A DNA stretch of 33,315 nt from Synechococcales cyanobacterium M55_K2018_004 (GCA_015295905.1 DVEB01000042.1:1-33315); one strand, 5' to 3'; numbered from the stretch's first letter, positions 22,057-31,135 are shown. Translations and numbers: made by a program. The notes: a model not told the origin generated them from the sequence alone.

Positions 22057-25000
22057 ATGGAGTTTGAAGAAGCTTATCAGGTGGTTGATGGCGTCGTCTT
22101 TGCTCGTCATGCACGTCACCTGACTAAAGCCGAAGTCACTATCCTGCGTGGTGCTTTGGAAAACCAGTCTTACGAAGCGATCGCCGCACACTCTCAGTAC
22201 AGCCTCAACTACCTGAAGCGCGATGTTGGCCCCAAGTTTTGGAAATTGCTGACGGATGTTTTGGGCGAGTCAGTGAATAAAACGAATGTGGTGGAAGTGC
22301 TGCAGCGTCGATTTCCCCCCCCGCGAGTCAAACGCCTGCCCTTGCAAGAATCCCTCTACTCAACCCTACCCAGTGCAACCACAGATGAACCCGCTCTCTC
22401 CATAGCCCATCTCCTTCCTCAGGAAAAGGCCTCAACCACTATGGCGGAACTTGCTGGCAAAGTGCACAAAAAGGACTGGGGCGAAGCGGTAGACAGTGGC
22501 ATTTTCTATGGACGGGCGGAAGAATTGCACCAGCTCAAGCAGTGGATTCTCGTGGAACGCTGTCGGTTGGTTGGTATTGTGGGCGCGGGGGGAGTGGGGA
22601 AGACCACCCTTTCTGTAAAACTCGCCGATGAAATTAGGGACCATTTTGGGTATTTCATCTGGCGATCGCTGCGTCATTCTCCAGACATTCAGACTATCCT
22701 CACTGACCTGATCACCTTTGTTTCAGAAGACGCGTCACTTGAGATTCCCACCGATATCAACGCCGCTATTACTCTGCTGCTCAATTATCTGCGGCGGCGA
22801 CGTTGCTTAATTGTGTTAGATGGCGCTGAGGTATTGCTACGGAGGGGCGATCGCTCTGGACGTTTTGAGGAACAGTTCAGTGGCTATGGAGAACTGCTGA
22901 ATCGGATTGGCCTTGAACGACATGCCAGTTGCCTGATTATTACCAGTCGTGAAAAGCCGAAGGAATTTACTGCCCAGGAAGGGGAAGGCTTGCCAGTGCG
23001 ATCGCTACAGCTCAAGGGATTAGATGAGCAGGCCAGCCGAGAAATTCTCAAGGCCAAAGGGCTGCCAGTGGCCGAGCCGGAAAGCACAGCCCTAGTTCAC
23101 TGTTATCGGGGCAATCCCTTTGCGTTGAAGGTTGCAGCAACGGCTGTCAAAAACTTGTTTAACAACCAAATTGCCCAACTCCTGAGTGCAGGCAGTATTG
23201 TGTTTGATGGGATTCAGCGACTGCTAGAAAAGCAGTTTGAACGACTCTCCACTTCCGAAAAGAAAGTGATGTACTGGCTGGCAATCCACCGGGAATGGAT
23301 GACGCTTGCCGACCTACGAAACGACATCATTTCTCCGCTGCTGCAAGCAAAACTACTGGATAGTTTGTATGCATTGGGGCGGCGATCGTTGATTGAGAAA
23401 AGTGATGCTGGATTTTCACTACAACCGACTGTCATGGAATATGTGACAGAGAAATTCATTGAGGAAGTTTGTGAAGAAATTACCACGGAAAAAATTGAAA
23501 TCTTCAATAGCCATACTTTGATCAAAGCGCAGACCAAAGCCTATCTGAGAGAACAACAGATCCGATATATCTTAGATCCCATTTTGAGTCGTTTGGAGGC
23601 TACCTTCAACGGTCGAGACCAAGTAAAACAGCACATCACTGCTCTAGTCAAACGTCATCAGGAGCAATTTACTCACCGGCCTGGTTACCTGGGCAGCAAC
23701 AGCCTCAACCTGTTGAAAAAGATTGACCCCGACCTCAGCCACAGCAACTTTTCCAACTTGGTGCTATGGCAGGCCTGTCTGCAAGACACTCGCCTGCAAG
23801 CCGCAGATTTTTCCCAGTCAAACCTAGCTCGCTCTAGTTTCACCGAAACCTTGGGAAACATCCTCTCGGTCGCCGTTAGCCCCGATGGTCAGACGATTGC
23901 CACAGGAGACGACAGTGGACACATTTGCCTGTGGGAGGCCGCCACGGGGATGAAACAAGCGGTGCTCAGAGGACACGAAAGTTGGGTGCGCTCGGTGGCC
24001 TTTTGCCCCACTGGACAAAAACTTGCCAGTGGCAGTCACGACCAGACAGTGCGCCTCTGGGACCTCACCAGCCTCCAGTGTGCCCAAATCCTTGTGGATC
24101 CAGAGGTGGCGGGAGACGCCTCGCATCGAGACTGGGTAGGGGCGGTGGCCTTTAGCCCCGACGGGGAATGGCTCGTCAGTGGCAGTCACGACTTCTTAGT
24201 CAAACGCTGGCATCTGGCAAGCGGAACCCGACACAAATTTCCTCCCTGTACCCACCGCATCCGCTCGGTGACCTTCAGTCTTGATGGTCAGTGGATTGTC
24301 ACCGCTGGCGATGACCACCAAATCTCCCTCTGGAAGGCTGCAACAGGAGAGTTAATCACAACGTTTCAGGGACATACGGCTTGGGTGCGCTCGGTGGCCT
24401 TCAGCCCCGATGGGCAACTGCTGGCGAGTGGGGGGGATGACTACCAAATCTGGCTGTGGGATGTGCAGCGCGGTGAGGCGATCGCCTCCTTGGCAGGCCA
24501 CACCAACTGGGTGCGCTCTGTCGCTTTTTGTCCCACCCCCCACCCCGAAACGGGTGGGTGGATCCTGGCCAGCGGCAGCGACGATTGCAGCGTCAAACTG
24601 TGGGACACCCAGACCCTTGCCTGCCTGCGATCGCTCGATAAACATACAGGCATGGTCTGGTCGGTGGCCTTCAGTCCAACGGGTGATTTCCTGGTCAGTG
24701 GCGGCAACGACCAGACGCTGCGTTTGTGGGACTGGCGCACAGGGAATGGGTTGCAAACGGTTCAGGGCTACACGGCGGGGGTGAGGGCGATCGCCTTCAG
24801 TCCTAAGGGACAGTATCTCGCCAGCGGCAGCAATGATCACACCGTGCGCCTGTGGGATGTGGAGGCTGGCAGGTGCGATCGCGTCTTGGTGGGGCACACT
24901 GGTCGGGTCTGGTGTGTGGCCTTTAGCCCTGATGGTCATCTGCTGGCCAGCGGCGGGGATGACAAGTCTGTCCGCCTGTGGCATCTCACCACGGGGGAAA

Positions 25001-25773
25001 CGCAGATTCTCAGTGGTCACTGTAATTTTGTCCAGACGGTAGCCTTCAGTCCCGATGGTCACCTGCTGGCCAGTGCCGGCCATGACCGCGACATCCGCTT
25101 CTGGGATGTGGCAACGGGAACTTGCCTCCGCTGCCTGAAGGGACATCAGCACTGGGTGCAGGCGATCGCCTTTAGCCCCGATGGCAAAACGCTGGCCAGC
25201 GTGGGCGATGAGATGGTCTTGCGCCTGTGGGATGTGGCAACGGGCCATTGTCGCACCCTCAACAAACACCATGCCCACCGCATCCGGGGAGTGGCCTTCA
25301 GCGAGGATGGCAAGACGCTCGCCACCAGCAGTGATGACCAGACGATTGCCCTGTGGGATGTGGAACAGGGAACCTATTTGGGGGCATTGCATGGTCACAC
25401 CAGCGGTGTGCAGTCGGTGGCCTTTGCTCCCTTTGCCCTCGACGGTCGCCTGCTGCTCGCCAGCGGTGCCGACGACAAAACCGTCCGCCTCTGGGATGTC
25501 AACCGTCAGCAAGAGGTGCAGGTTTTGCTAGGACACGAGCGCTGGGTCAGAACAGTTGCCTTCCATCCAGAGGGCACCCTCGTCGCCAGCGGCAGCCAGG
25601 ATGAAACGATTCGCCTGTGGGACAGTCGCACCGGGGCATTGCGGCGTGTCTTAAGGGTGGATCGTCCCTACGAAAACATGAACATCACGGGCATTCAGGG
25701 CCTGACAGATCTGCAAAAATTGACGCTGCGCGAACTGGGGGCGATTGAAAATGACCTGACTTTGCTGATTTGA
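22057..25773 (+). CDS. STAND ATPase: HTH, NB-ARC, pentapeptide, 14 WD40 repeats
   Basis: 1238 residues from ATG 22057 (GGAG 11 bases upstream). The N-terminal helical domain (about 1-90; LTKAEVTILRGALENQSYEAIA) is of the kind called vWA-MoxR-associated N-terminal HTH. NB-ARC spans about 150-430, with Walker A GAGGVGKT (176-183, Lys182) and Walker B CLIVLDGAEVLL (Asp255). Then come a winged-helix/helical arm, a short pentapeptide stretch (DLSHSNFSNLVLWQACL...ADFSQSNLARSSF), and 14 WD40 blades from residue 600 to about 1190 (VAFSPDG...LASG..D..VRLWD), enough for two seven-bladed propellers. The tail RPYENMNITGIQGL...LGAIE is typical of cyanobacterial members. STAND proteins sense a ligand via repeats and oligomerise; a role in signalling or phage defence is inferred. 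Confidence 0.95.
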   Translation: MEFEEAYQVVDGVVFARHARHLTKAEVTILRGALENQSYEAIAAHSQYSLNYLKRDVGPKFWKLLTDVLGESVNKTNVVEVLQRRFPPPRVKRLPLQESLYSTLPSATTDEPALSIAHLLPQEKASTTMAELAGKVHKKDWGEAVDSGIFYGRAEELHQLKQWILVERCRLVGIVGAGGVGKTTLSVKLADEIRDHFGYFIWRSLRHSPDIQTILTDLITFVSEDASLEIPTDINAAITLLLNYLRRRRCLIVLDGAEVLLRRGDRSGRFEEQFSGYGELLNRIGLERHASCLIITSREKPKEFTAQEGEGLPVRSLQLKGLDEQASREILKAKGLPVAEPESTALVHCYRGNPFALKVAATAVKNLFNNQIAQLLSAGSIVFDGIQRLLEKQFERLSTSEKKVMYWLAIHREWMTLADLRNDIISPLLQAKLLDSLYALGRRSLIEKSDAGFSLQPTVMEYVTEKFIEEVCEEITTEKIEIFNSHTLIKAQTKAYLREQQIRYILDPILSRLEATFNGRDQVKQHITALVKRHQEQFTHRPGYLGSNSLNLLKKIDPDLSHSNFSNLVLWQACLQDTRLQAADFSQSNLARSSFTETLGNILSVAVSPDGQTIATGDDSGHICLWEAATGMKQAVLRGHESWVRSVAFCPTGQKLASGSHDQTVRLWDLTSLQCAQILVDPEVAGDASHRDWVGAVAFSPDGEWLVSGSHDFLVKRWHLASGTRHKFPPCTHRIRSVTFSLDGQWIVTAGDDHQISLWKAATGELITTFQGHTAWVRSVAFSPDGQLLASGGDDYQIWLWDVQRGEAIASLAGHTNWVRSVAFCPTPHPETGGWILASGSDDCSVKLWDTQTLACLRSLDKHTGMVWSVAFSPTGDFLVSGGNDQTLRLWDWRTGNGLQTVQGYTAGVRAIAFSPKGQYLASGSNDHTVRLWDVEAGRCDRVLVGHTGRVWCVAFSPDGHLLASGGDDKSVRLWHLTTGETQILSGHCNFVQTVAFSPDGHLLASAGHDRDIRFWDVATGTCLRCLKGHQHWVQAIAFSPDGKTLASVGDEMVLRLWDVATGHCRTLNKHHAHRIRGVAFSEDGKTLATSSDDQTIALWDVEQGTYLGALHGHTSGVQSVAFAPFALDGRLLLASGADDKTVRLWDVNRQQEVQVLLGHERWVRTVAFHPEGTLVASGSQDETIRLWDSRTGALRRVLRVDRPYENMNITGIQGLTDLQKLTLRELGAIENDLTLLI

Positions 25774-26132
25774 ATAAGGATTGTGTGAATTGGGAGATAT
25801 GCGGAGCGTCCTGCCCAATCCATAATCCTATTCGGATTCAGCAACGCTCGAGGAACACATCAGGGGATACCTACGGCTGTGTTTATTCTGGTTTTGTTGT
25901 GCGTTTTGTTGTGCGTTTTGGTGGCGATGATCGCTTGCATTCATCATGGTCTTAGGCAGCGTCCTTAATTTCTCTACTGCAACGTATACGGAATCCGTCT
26001 GTAAAGTAACAGTTTGTCGTGGCGTAAAACGTACGTTGCGCCCGCGCTTTACACCACGACAAACCGACCCAATCACCAACGGAGTCGGTATCAGAACACC
26101 TGTCTGCTCTCAAGTTTGCGAGGATGAATCCG
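25774..26132. other. Spacer with family B element
   Basis: Between the STAND gene and rfbF. It contains a 12-base tandem TTTTGTTGTGCG (twice, near 25893-25920), then family B copy B2 (25986-26091). The rest has no gene. B2 ends 41 bases before the rfbF start and probably lies in its leader. Confidence 0.6.
25986..26091 (+). repeat. Family B element, copy B2 (106 bp)
   Basis: Ends ATACGGAATCCGTCTG and CAACGGAGTCGGTAT; central inverted arms AGTTTGTCGTGGCGTAAAAC and CTTTACACCACGACAAAC. Base changes on one arm are partly matched on the other (GTCGTGG with CCACGAC), as if the stem were maintained. Confidence 0.9.
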
Positions 26133-26906
26133 ATGAAAGCAGTCATTTTAGCGGGGGGACTTGGTACCCGACTGAGCGAAGAGACCACCATTCGGCCCAA
26201 GCCCATGGTGGAAATTGGCAATCAACCCATTCTCTGGCACATTCTCAAAATCTACTCCGCCCATGGGATCAACGATTTCATCATCTGCTGTGGTTACAAA
26301 GGCTATGTGATTAAAGAGTACTTTGCCAACTACTTTCTACGGATGTCAGATGTCACCTTTGATATGCGGTTCAACCAGATGAACATCCACTCGGGTTATG
26401 CCGAACCTTGGCGTGTCACTTTGGTGGATACGGGGGAATCAACGTTGACGGGTGGGCGCTTGAAGCGAGTGCGCGAACACATTGGCAAGGAAACTTTCTG
26501 CTTCACCTACGGGGACGGAGTGAGTGATGTGAATATTACAGAGCTAATCGCCTTCCACAAGCAACAGGGAACCCTGGCAACACTAACCGCAGTTCAGCCG
26601 CCTGGCCGGTTTGGGGCAATTTCTCTGGCGCAAGGACAGACAAAGATTGAGCAATTTCATGAAAAGCCCAAGGGCGATGGTGCCTGGATCAATGGGGGCT
26701 TTTTTGTACTGGAACCGCAGGTGATTGATTTTATTGATGGTGATGACACCACTTGGGAGCACGAACCCCTGCGCAAACTCGCCCAACTCAAGCAACTTTC
26801 GGCCTTCCGGCATACTGGGTTTTGGCAATCGATGGATACGCTACGAGACAAGCACTATCTGGAGAAACTCTGGAATAGCAATCAGGCCCCGTGGAAGATC
26901 TGGTAA
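26133..26906 (+). CDS. rfbF: Glucose-1-phosphate cytidylyltransferase
   Basis: 257 residues from ATG 26133, chosen over ATG 26124 because GAGG lies nine bases upstream. Catalyses CTP plus glucose 1-phosphate to CDP-glucose and diphosphate, the entry to CDP-3,6-dideoxyhexoses and related branched sugars. The signature [11 protein letters not shown] (8-18), KPMVEIG (catalytic-type Lys23), [12 protein letters not shown], the [15 protein letters not shown] segment, YGDGVSDV and the [14 protein letters not shown] region are those of RfbF. First gene of the sugar cluster. The usual partner, CDP-glucose 4,6-dehydratase (rfbG), is not in the window. Confidence 0.95.
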   Translation: MKAVILAGGLGTRLSEETTIRPKPMVEIGNQPILWHILKIYSAHGINDFIICCGYKGYVIKEYFANYFLRMSDVTFDMRFNQMNIHSGYAEPWRVTLVDTGESTLTGGRLKRVREHIGKETFCFTYGDGVSDVNITELIAFHKQQGTLATLTAVQPPGRFGAISLAQGQTKIEQFHEKPKGDGAWINGGFFVLEPQVIDFIDGDDTTWEHEPLRKLAQLKQLSAFRHTGFWQSMDTLRDKHYLEKLWNSNQAPWKIW

Positions 26907-26940
26907 GGGATTTGCCATGAAATCATGAGCCTGCCCCAGG

Positions 26941-26975
26941 ATGTGTTAGACGGTAGCCATAACGCATCGTAGGGA
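26941..26975 (+). repeat. Dispersed 35-base repeat D, copy 2
   Basis: ATGTGTTAGACGGTAGCC to GCATCGTAGGGA; matches 1570-1604 with three transitions. It lies between rfbF and the SDR gene. Confidence 0.75.
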
Positions 26976-27055
26976 GCGTCAATACGAGGATTTGCCGTTC
27001 ATACCAGGCTCTAATCATCCCCAAGCGAGTAGAGTACCATCGCAACCATCACACC

Positions 27056-28096
27056 ATGAAAGTACTGGTTACTGGAACTGAAGGATACATTGGCTGCCTC
27101 TTTGCGCCCCTGCTGTTGGAGCGTGGCCACGACGTGATTGCCGTCGATACGGGCTTCTACAAAGTGGGCTGGCTCTACCACGGCAGCGATCGCACTGCTT
27201 ATACCCTAAACAAAGATATCCGTCATATCACCCTGGAAGATTTAGCGGGGGTAGAGGCGATCGTTCACATGGCAGAATTATCGAACGACCCCACCGGGCA
27301 ACTTGCTCCCCACATCACCTACGACATCAACCACAGGGGTTCAGTGCGTCTGGCAAGACTGGCGAAGCAGGCGGGCGTGCAGCGGTTTATCTACATGTCG
27401 TCCTGTAGTGTATACGGCATTGCCGCAGAGGGTGACGTGACAGAAGCATCGCCGGTCAATCCCCAGACGGCCTATGCCAACTGCAAAGTGTTAGTGGAAC
27501 GGGATGTCGCCCAAATGGCAGACGACAACTTCTCGCCCACCTTCATGCGGAATGCGACCGCCTTTGGGGCCTCTCCCCGGATGCGTTTCGACATTGTGTT
27601 GAACAATCTGGCGGGGCTAGCCTGGACCACTCGAGAGATCAAAATGACCAGTGACGGCACCCCTTGGCGGCCTCTGGTGCATGTGCTGGATATCGCTAAA
27701 GCATTGCTCTGTGTACTGGAAGCCCCCCGCGATAGTATCCACAATCAGATCTTTAACGTCGGCGATACGGCCCACAATTACCGAGTGAGGGCGATCGCCG
27801 AAATCGTCGCAGCCACCTTCCCCGGTTGCAGCCTCAAGGTTGGCACAAACAGTTCTGATCACCGCAGCTATCGTGTTTCCTTTGAGAAGATCAACACGCA
27901 ACTCCCTGGCTTTAAGTGCGAATGGACGGCTGAGCGGGGGGCCAAACAGTTGTTCCAGGTGTTCTCACAGATTGATATGACCGCTGAGGTGTTCAACCAC
28001 CGGGGCTTTACTCGCCTTAAGCAGTTGGAATACCTGCTTCGGACCCAGCAAATTGATCAAGATTTCTTTTGGGTAAAAGGGACGGAGATCGCATGA
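27056..28096 (+). CDS. NAD-dependent epimerase/dehydratase (extended SDR)
   Basis: 346 residues from ATG 27056. Rossmann motif GTEGYIG (7-13), active-site SSCSVYG (about 115-121) and Tyr140-x3-Lys144 in AYANCKV are intact, as is the substrate-side RNATAFGASPRMRFDIVLNN. These enzymes use bound NAD(P) to oxidise, dehydrate, epimerise or reduce nucleotide-activated sugars. The sequence is not the CDP-glucose 4,6-dehydratase itself as far as I can judge; it resembles the C4-reductase/epimerase-type SDRs seen next to C-methyltransferases. The stop overlaps the next start by ATGA, so the two are translationally coupled. Confidence 0.92.
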   Translation: MKVLVTGTEGYIGCLFAPLLLERGHDVIAVDTGFYKVGWLYHGSDRTAYTLNKDIRHITLEDLAGVEAIVHMAELSNDPTGQLAPHITYDINHRGSVRLARLAKQAGVQRFIYMSSCSVYGIAAEGDVTEASPVNPQTAYANCKVLVERDVAQMADDNFSPTFMRNATAFGASPRMRFDIVLNNLAGLAWTTREIKMTSDGTPWRPLVHVLDIAKALLCVLEAPRDSIHNQIFNVGDTAHNYRVRAIAEIVAATFPGCSLKVGTNSSDHRSYRVSFEKINTQLPGFKCEWTAERGAKQLFQVFSQIDMTAEVFNHRGFTRLKQLEYLLRTQQIDQDFFWVKGTEIA

Positions 28097-29331
28097 CTAC
28101 TCACTGCCGGTTTTGCCGCAAGCCTTTGCAGCACACGTTTGTAGACCTGGGGGGATCGCCGATCGCCAACGACTATCTCACCCCCGCACAGATTCACCAA
28201 GCCGAGCCATACTACCCGCTGCACGCCTACGTCTGCGAGCACTGTTTCCTCGTGCAGCTGGAAGAATTTGCGTCTCCTGACCACATTTTTGGCGATGGCG
28301 ACTACGCCTATTTCTCCTCCTACTCCGAAAGCTGGTTGCAGCACGCCAAAGCCTATACCGATCTGATGGTGGAGCGTTTTGGCTTTGATCACGGCTCGCG
28401 GGTGATCGAAATTGCCAGCAACGACGGTTATCTGCTGCACTATTTCAACCAAAAGGGGATCCCCGTCTTGGGGGTTGAACCCGCTGCAAATTGCGCCAAG
28501 GTGGCAGCAGCAAAAGGCATCCCCTCCATCGTTCAATTCTTTGGCCTCCAGATTGCGCGGGAGATGGTTGCCAATGGCCAGTCGGCTGACCTGCTGCTGG
28601 GAAACAATGTCCTGGCGCATGTCCCCGACTTGAACGACTTTGTGGGCGGCATGAAGCTTGTCCTCAAACCAAATGGCATCCTGACAATGGAATTCCCCCA
28701 CCTGTTGCAACTGATACAGCAGAACCAGTTCGACACCATCTACCACGAGCATTTTTCCTACTTCTCGTTCCTCACAGTGGAGCAGGTGTTTGCAGCTCAC
28801 GGTCTCACTCTGTTTGATGTGGAGGAACTTCCCACCCATGGGGGGTCTCTCCGTATCTACGGCAGACACACCGCTGCCACCGCTCCGCCCATTAGCGATC
28901 GCGTCCAACACCTGAAGGCCAAGGAAATCGCCGCTGGCCTCAACCAAATTTCCACCTACCTGGCCTTTGCTGAAAACGTCAAGGCGACCAAGCGCAAATT
29001 GCTGACCTTCCTGATTGCAGCCAAAGCCGCCGGGAAGACAATCGCGGGCTACGGTGCGCCTGCCAAGGGCAACACCTTGCTGAACTACTGTGGCATTCGC
29101 ACCGACTTTGTGGACTACACCGTTGACCGCAGCCCCCACAAACAAGGGCGATTTCTCCCTGGCACCCACATTCCCATCTACCCCCCCGACACGATCCGGG
29201 AGACCCAGCCCGACTATGTGCTGATCTTGCCTTGGAACCTGAAGGACGAAATTATGCAGCAGCTCTCCTACATCCGCGAGTGGGGGGGACAGTTTGTTGT
29301 GCCCATTCCTGAAGTGCAGGTCTACCCATGA
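28093..29331 (+). CDS. Zinc-finger C-methyltransferase of deoxysugar biosynthesis
   Basis: 412 residues from ATG 28093, which overlaps the previous stop (ATGA). The N-terminal zinc-binding domain has CRFC (Cys5, Cys8) and CEHC (Cys48, Cys51). The SAM-binding domain has VIEIASNDGYLL (about 104-115) and LLLGNNVLAHVPD, with the catalytic-type stretch TIYHEHFSYFS. The C-terminal domain has IAGYGAPAKGNTLLNYCGI and LILPWNLKDEI. This three-part layout (Methyltransf_13/23/14) is that of TylC3-like enzymes, which add a methyl group at C3 of a 4-keto-deoxysugar bound to a nucleotide. The exact sugar is inferred. Confidence 0.93.
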   Translation: MTTHCRFCRKPLQHTFVDLGGSPIANDYLTPAQIHQAEPYYPLHAYVCEHCFLVQLEEFASPDHIFGDGDYAYFSSYSESWLQHAKAYTDLMVERFGFDHGSRVIEIASNDGYLLHYFNQKGIPVLGVEPAANCAKVAAAKGIPSIVQFFGLQIAREMVANGQSADLLLGNNVLAHVPDLNDFVGGMKLVLKPNGILTMEFPHLLQLIQQNQFDTIYHEHFSYFSFLTVEQVFAAHGLTLFDVEELPTHGGSLRIYGRHTAATAPPISDRVQHLKAKEIAAGLNQISTYLAFAENVKATKRKLLTFLIAAKAAGKTIAGYGAPAKGNTLLNYCGIRTDFVDYTVDRSPHKQGRFLPGTHIPIYPPDTIRETQPDYVLILPWNLKDEIMQQLSYIREWGGQFVVPIPEVQVYP

Positions 29332-29879
29332 AGTTTGTTGAGACTCCCCTGAGCGGGGCCTTTGTGATTGACCTGGAGCAATTGGAGGACAGCCGTGGCT
29401 TTTTTGCCCGCGCCTTCTGTGCCCAGGAGTTTGCCGCACACGGGTTGAATGCCACGGTGGCCCAATGCAACGTGTCCTTCAACCACAAGCGGGGGACGCT
29501 GCGGGGAATGCACTTCCAGGTGCCCCCTGCCGCCGAAACCAAGTTGGTGCGCTGCACCCAGGGCGCCATTTACGATGTCATTGTGGATTTGCGGCCCGAC
29601 TCGCCCACTTACCAGTCGCACTTTGCCGTCGAACTGTCTCAGCAAAACTATCGGGCGCTGTATGTCCCCGCAGGGTTTGCCCATGGCTTCCAAACCCTGA
29701 CGGACAACACGGAGGTGTTTTATCAGATGGGTGAGGTTTTCACCCCCGGCTGTCAGCGCGGCATTCGCTACGATGATCCGGCGCTGGCGATCGCCTGGCC
29801 CCTCCCCGTCAGCGAGATCTCCGCCAAAGATCAGCAACTCCCGCTGTTGGAGTCCTTAGTCCAAATCCCACCACAGTAG
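29328..29879 (+). CDS. rfbC: dTDP-4-dehydrorhamnose 3,5-epimerase family protein
   Basis: 183 residues from ATG 29328, ATGA overlap with the gene before. RmlC-like cupin with catalytic His62 in the LRGMHFQ box, Lys72 (ETKLVRC), the YVPAGFAHGFQTL strand and Tyr132 as proton donor. The true RmlC acts on dTDP-4-keto-6-deoxyglucose. In this CDP-sugar context it may epimerise a CDP-linked, C-methylated 4-keto sugar at C3 and/or C5, which is inference. Complete and typical in length. Confidence 0.92.
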   Translation: MKFVETPLSGAFVIDLEQLEDSRGFFARAFCAQEFAAHGLNATVAQCNVSFNHKRGTLRGMHFQVPPAAETKLVRCTQGAIYDVIVDLRPDSPTYQSHFAVELSQQNYRALYVPAGFAHGFQTLTDNTEVFYQMGEVFTPGCQRGIRYDDPALAIAWPLPVSEISAKDQQLPLLESLVQIPPQ

Positions 29880-29952
29880 GGGGATGCAACCTCCGGGGTT
29901 CCTTGCGTTTCCGCCAACTCCTTGCCAACTCCTCGCTAACAATTCGCTAACA

Positions 29953-30822
29953 ATGTTGATCCGTCATGCCAATGCGGTCCGTGAAGTGATTGGTCTGCTG
30001 CCTGCGGCGGGTCAGGCCAAACGCATTTCACCGCTGCCCACCAGCAAGGAACTCTTTCCCATCGGCTTTCAGGAGGTGGCGGGGATGGGGTTGCGTCCGA
30101 AGGTGGTTTGTCAGTATTTGCTAGAGAAGATGGCGATCGCTGGGATCCAGAAGGTCTTTGTATTGCTGCGTCCTGGCAAGTGGGATATCCCGGCCTATCT
30201 GGAGAGTGGCGCACAACTAGACCTCAATCTTGCCTATCTGGTGGTGCAGCACTTGCAAAGCGTTGCCCATACCCTCGACCATGCCTATCCCTTTGTCAGG
30301 GATGCCATCATTGCCACCGGATTTCCTGACATCCTGTTTCAACCCGACGATGCCTACAAACACCTGATTCGTCGTCTTCATACCTGCCAGGCCGATGTCG
30401 TGCTGGGCGTGGTGCCGTTTGACCAGCCCCATAAAGGAGGCATGGTGGCGATCGACGAAAGCGGACGCGTGTTTCAGGTGATTGAAAAACCCCTACAGAG
30501 TGAGTTACGCCACAGTTGGTTTATTGCAGTGTGGGCACCTGTCTTTACCGAATTCCTGCACCAATACCTGATCAAGCTTGATCATCAAGCTCAGCAGTCG
30601 CCTAGCCCTCAGTCACCTAGCTCTCAGTCACCCAGCCCTCAGTCACCTCGCCCTCAACAAGAGCTACCTCTAGGGGATGTGATCCAGGCGGCGATCGCCC
30701 ACAATATGCGAGTAGAAGCAGTGGTCTTCCCTACAGGCTCCTACCTGGACATTGGCACCCCCGCCGATTTGGTGCGTGCCGTCCACCACTTTTCCCACTG
30801 GCCTAACTCCGCCATCCCCTAA
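29953..30822 (+). CDS. Atypical sugar-phosphate nucleotidyltransferase
   Basis: 289 residues from ATG 29953; an upstream ATG at 29884 adds 23 low-complexity residues. The NTP-binding loop is changed: LLPAAGQAKRISPLPTSKELFPIG instead of the usual G-x-G-T-R-L-x-P-x-T. The expected metal-binding aspartate region reads GFPDILFQP. Later, FQVIEKP and GSYLDIGTP are kept. This looks like a divergent subfamily of RmlA/GlmU-type enzymes; activity on a sugar phosphate is likely but unproven. Residues about 215-234 are four copies of QSPSP-like pentapeptides. It follows rfbC by about 73 bases in the same cluster. Confidence 0.85.
   Translation: MLIRHANAVREVIGLLPAAGQAKRISPLPTSKELFPIGFQEVAGMGLRPKVVCQYLLEKMAIAGIQKVFVLLRPGKWDIPAYLESGAQLDLNLAYLVVQHLQSVAHTLDHAYPFVRDAIIATGFPDILFQPDDAYKHLIRRLHTCQADVVLGVVPFDQPHKGGMVAIDESGRVFQVIEKPLQSELRHSWFIAVWAPVFTEFLHQYLIKLDHQAQQSPSPQSPSSQSPSPQSPRPQQELPLGDVIQAAIAHNMRVEAVVFPTGSYLDIGTPADLVRAVHHFSHWPNSAIP
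30595..30654 (+). repeat. 15-bp tandem repeat, four copies, in the nucleotidyltransferase gene
   Basis: Four 15-base units starting CAGTC(A/G)CC, in frame, coding Q-S-P-S-P variants (last unit QSPRP). Copies differ by one to three bases. It inserts a flexible linker between the catalytic core and the final LDIGTP region. Confidence 0.9.
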
Positions 30823-30878
30823 CCGCCTGCCCATTGCTGCACCCATCGGTTTACCTCCCTCTCCTCTCGATTCTTGTC

Positions 30879-31101
30879 TATAGCGCTACGCGCTCATGAT
30901 GTAATACGGAATCCGCCTGTAAAGTAGCAGTTGGTTGTGATGTAAAACGCGCGTACAACACGCGTTTTACATCACAACCAACCGACTCAATAACCGATGG
31001 AGTCGGTATAAGACGCAGTTTGTGGGAAACTTGCGGCGCGGAGTTTCCCACAAACCATGTTGTCCTAACCTATACGTGTGGCGTTATTACGTGTGGCGTT
31101 A
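30879..31101. repeat. Family C element, copy C3, split by a B element
   Basis: Left end TATAGCGCTACGCGCTCATG (30879 on). The right part carries the central stem GTTTGTGGGAAACT / AGTTTCCCACAAAC (31018-31055) and TGTCCTAACCTATACGTG. The 106 bases in between (30904-31009) are family B copy B3. Without B3 the element would be about 105-117 bp, like C1. Confidence 0.85.
30904..31009 (+). repeat. Family B element, copy B3 (106 bp), inserted in C3
   Basis: Ends ATACGGAATCCGCCTG and CCGATGGAGTCGGTAT, with arms GTTGGTTGTGATGTAAAACG and CGTTTTACATCACAACCAAC forming a perfect 20-bp stem. Exactly 106 bp like B1 and B2. Its place inside a family C element is direct evidence that B moved after C was in place. 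Confidence 0.9.
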
Positions 31102-31135
31102 CATCGTTGTCTATCCTGCTTTGTCTATCCTTGCC

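Larger units (their letters stand above)
30823..31135. other. Spacer made of nested B and C elements
   Basis: Between the nucleotidyltransferase and the DUF4910 gene. Nearly all of 30879-31101 is a family C element with a family B element inside it. A 13-base tandem ACGTGTGGCGTTA (31074-31086, 31089-31101) marks the C right end. No gene. Confidence 0.75.

Noticed and set aside
31022-31135. N-terminal extension of the DUF4910 protein
   Set aside because: It translates family C repeat sequence (CNLYVWRYYVWRY-like); the family begins after ATG 31136.
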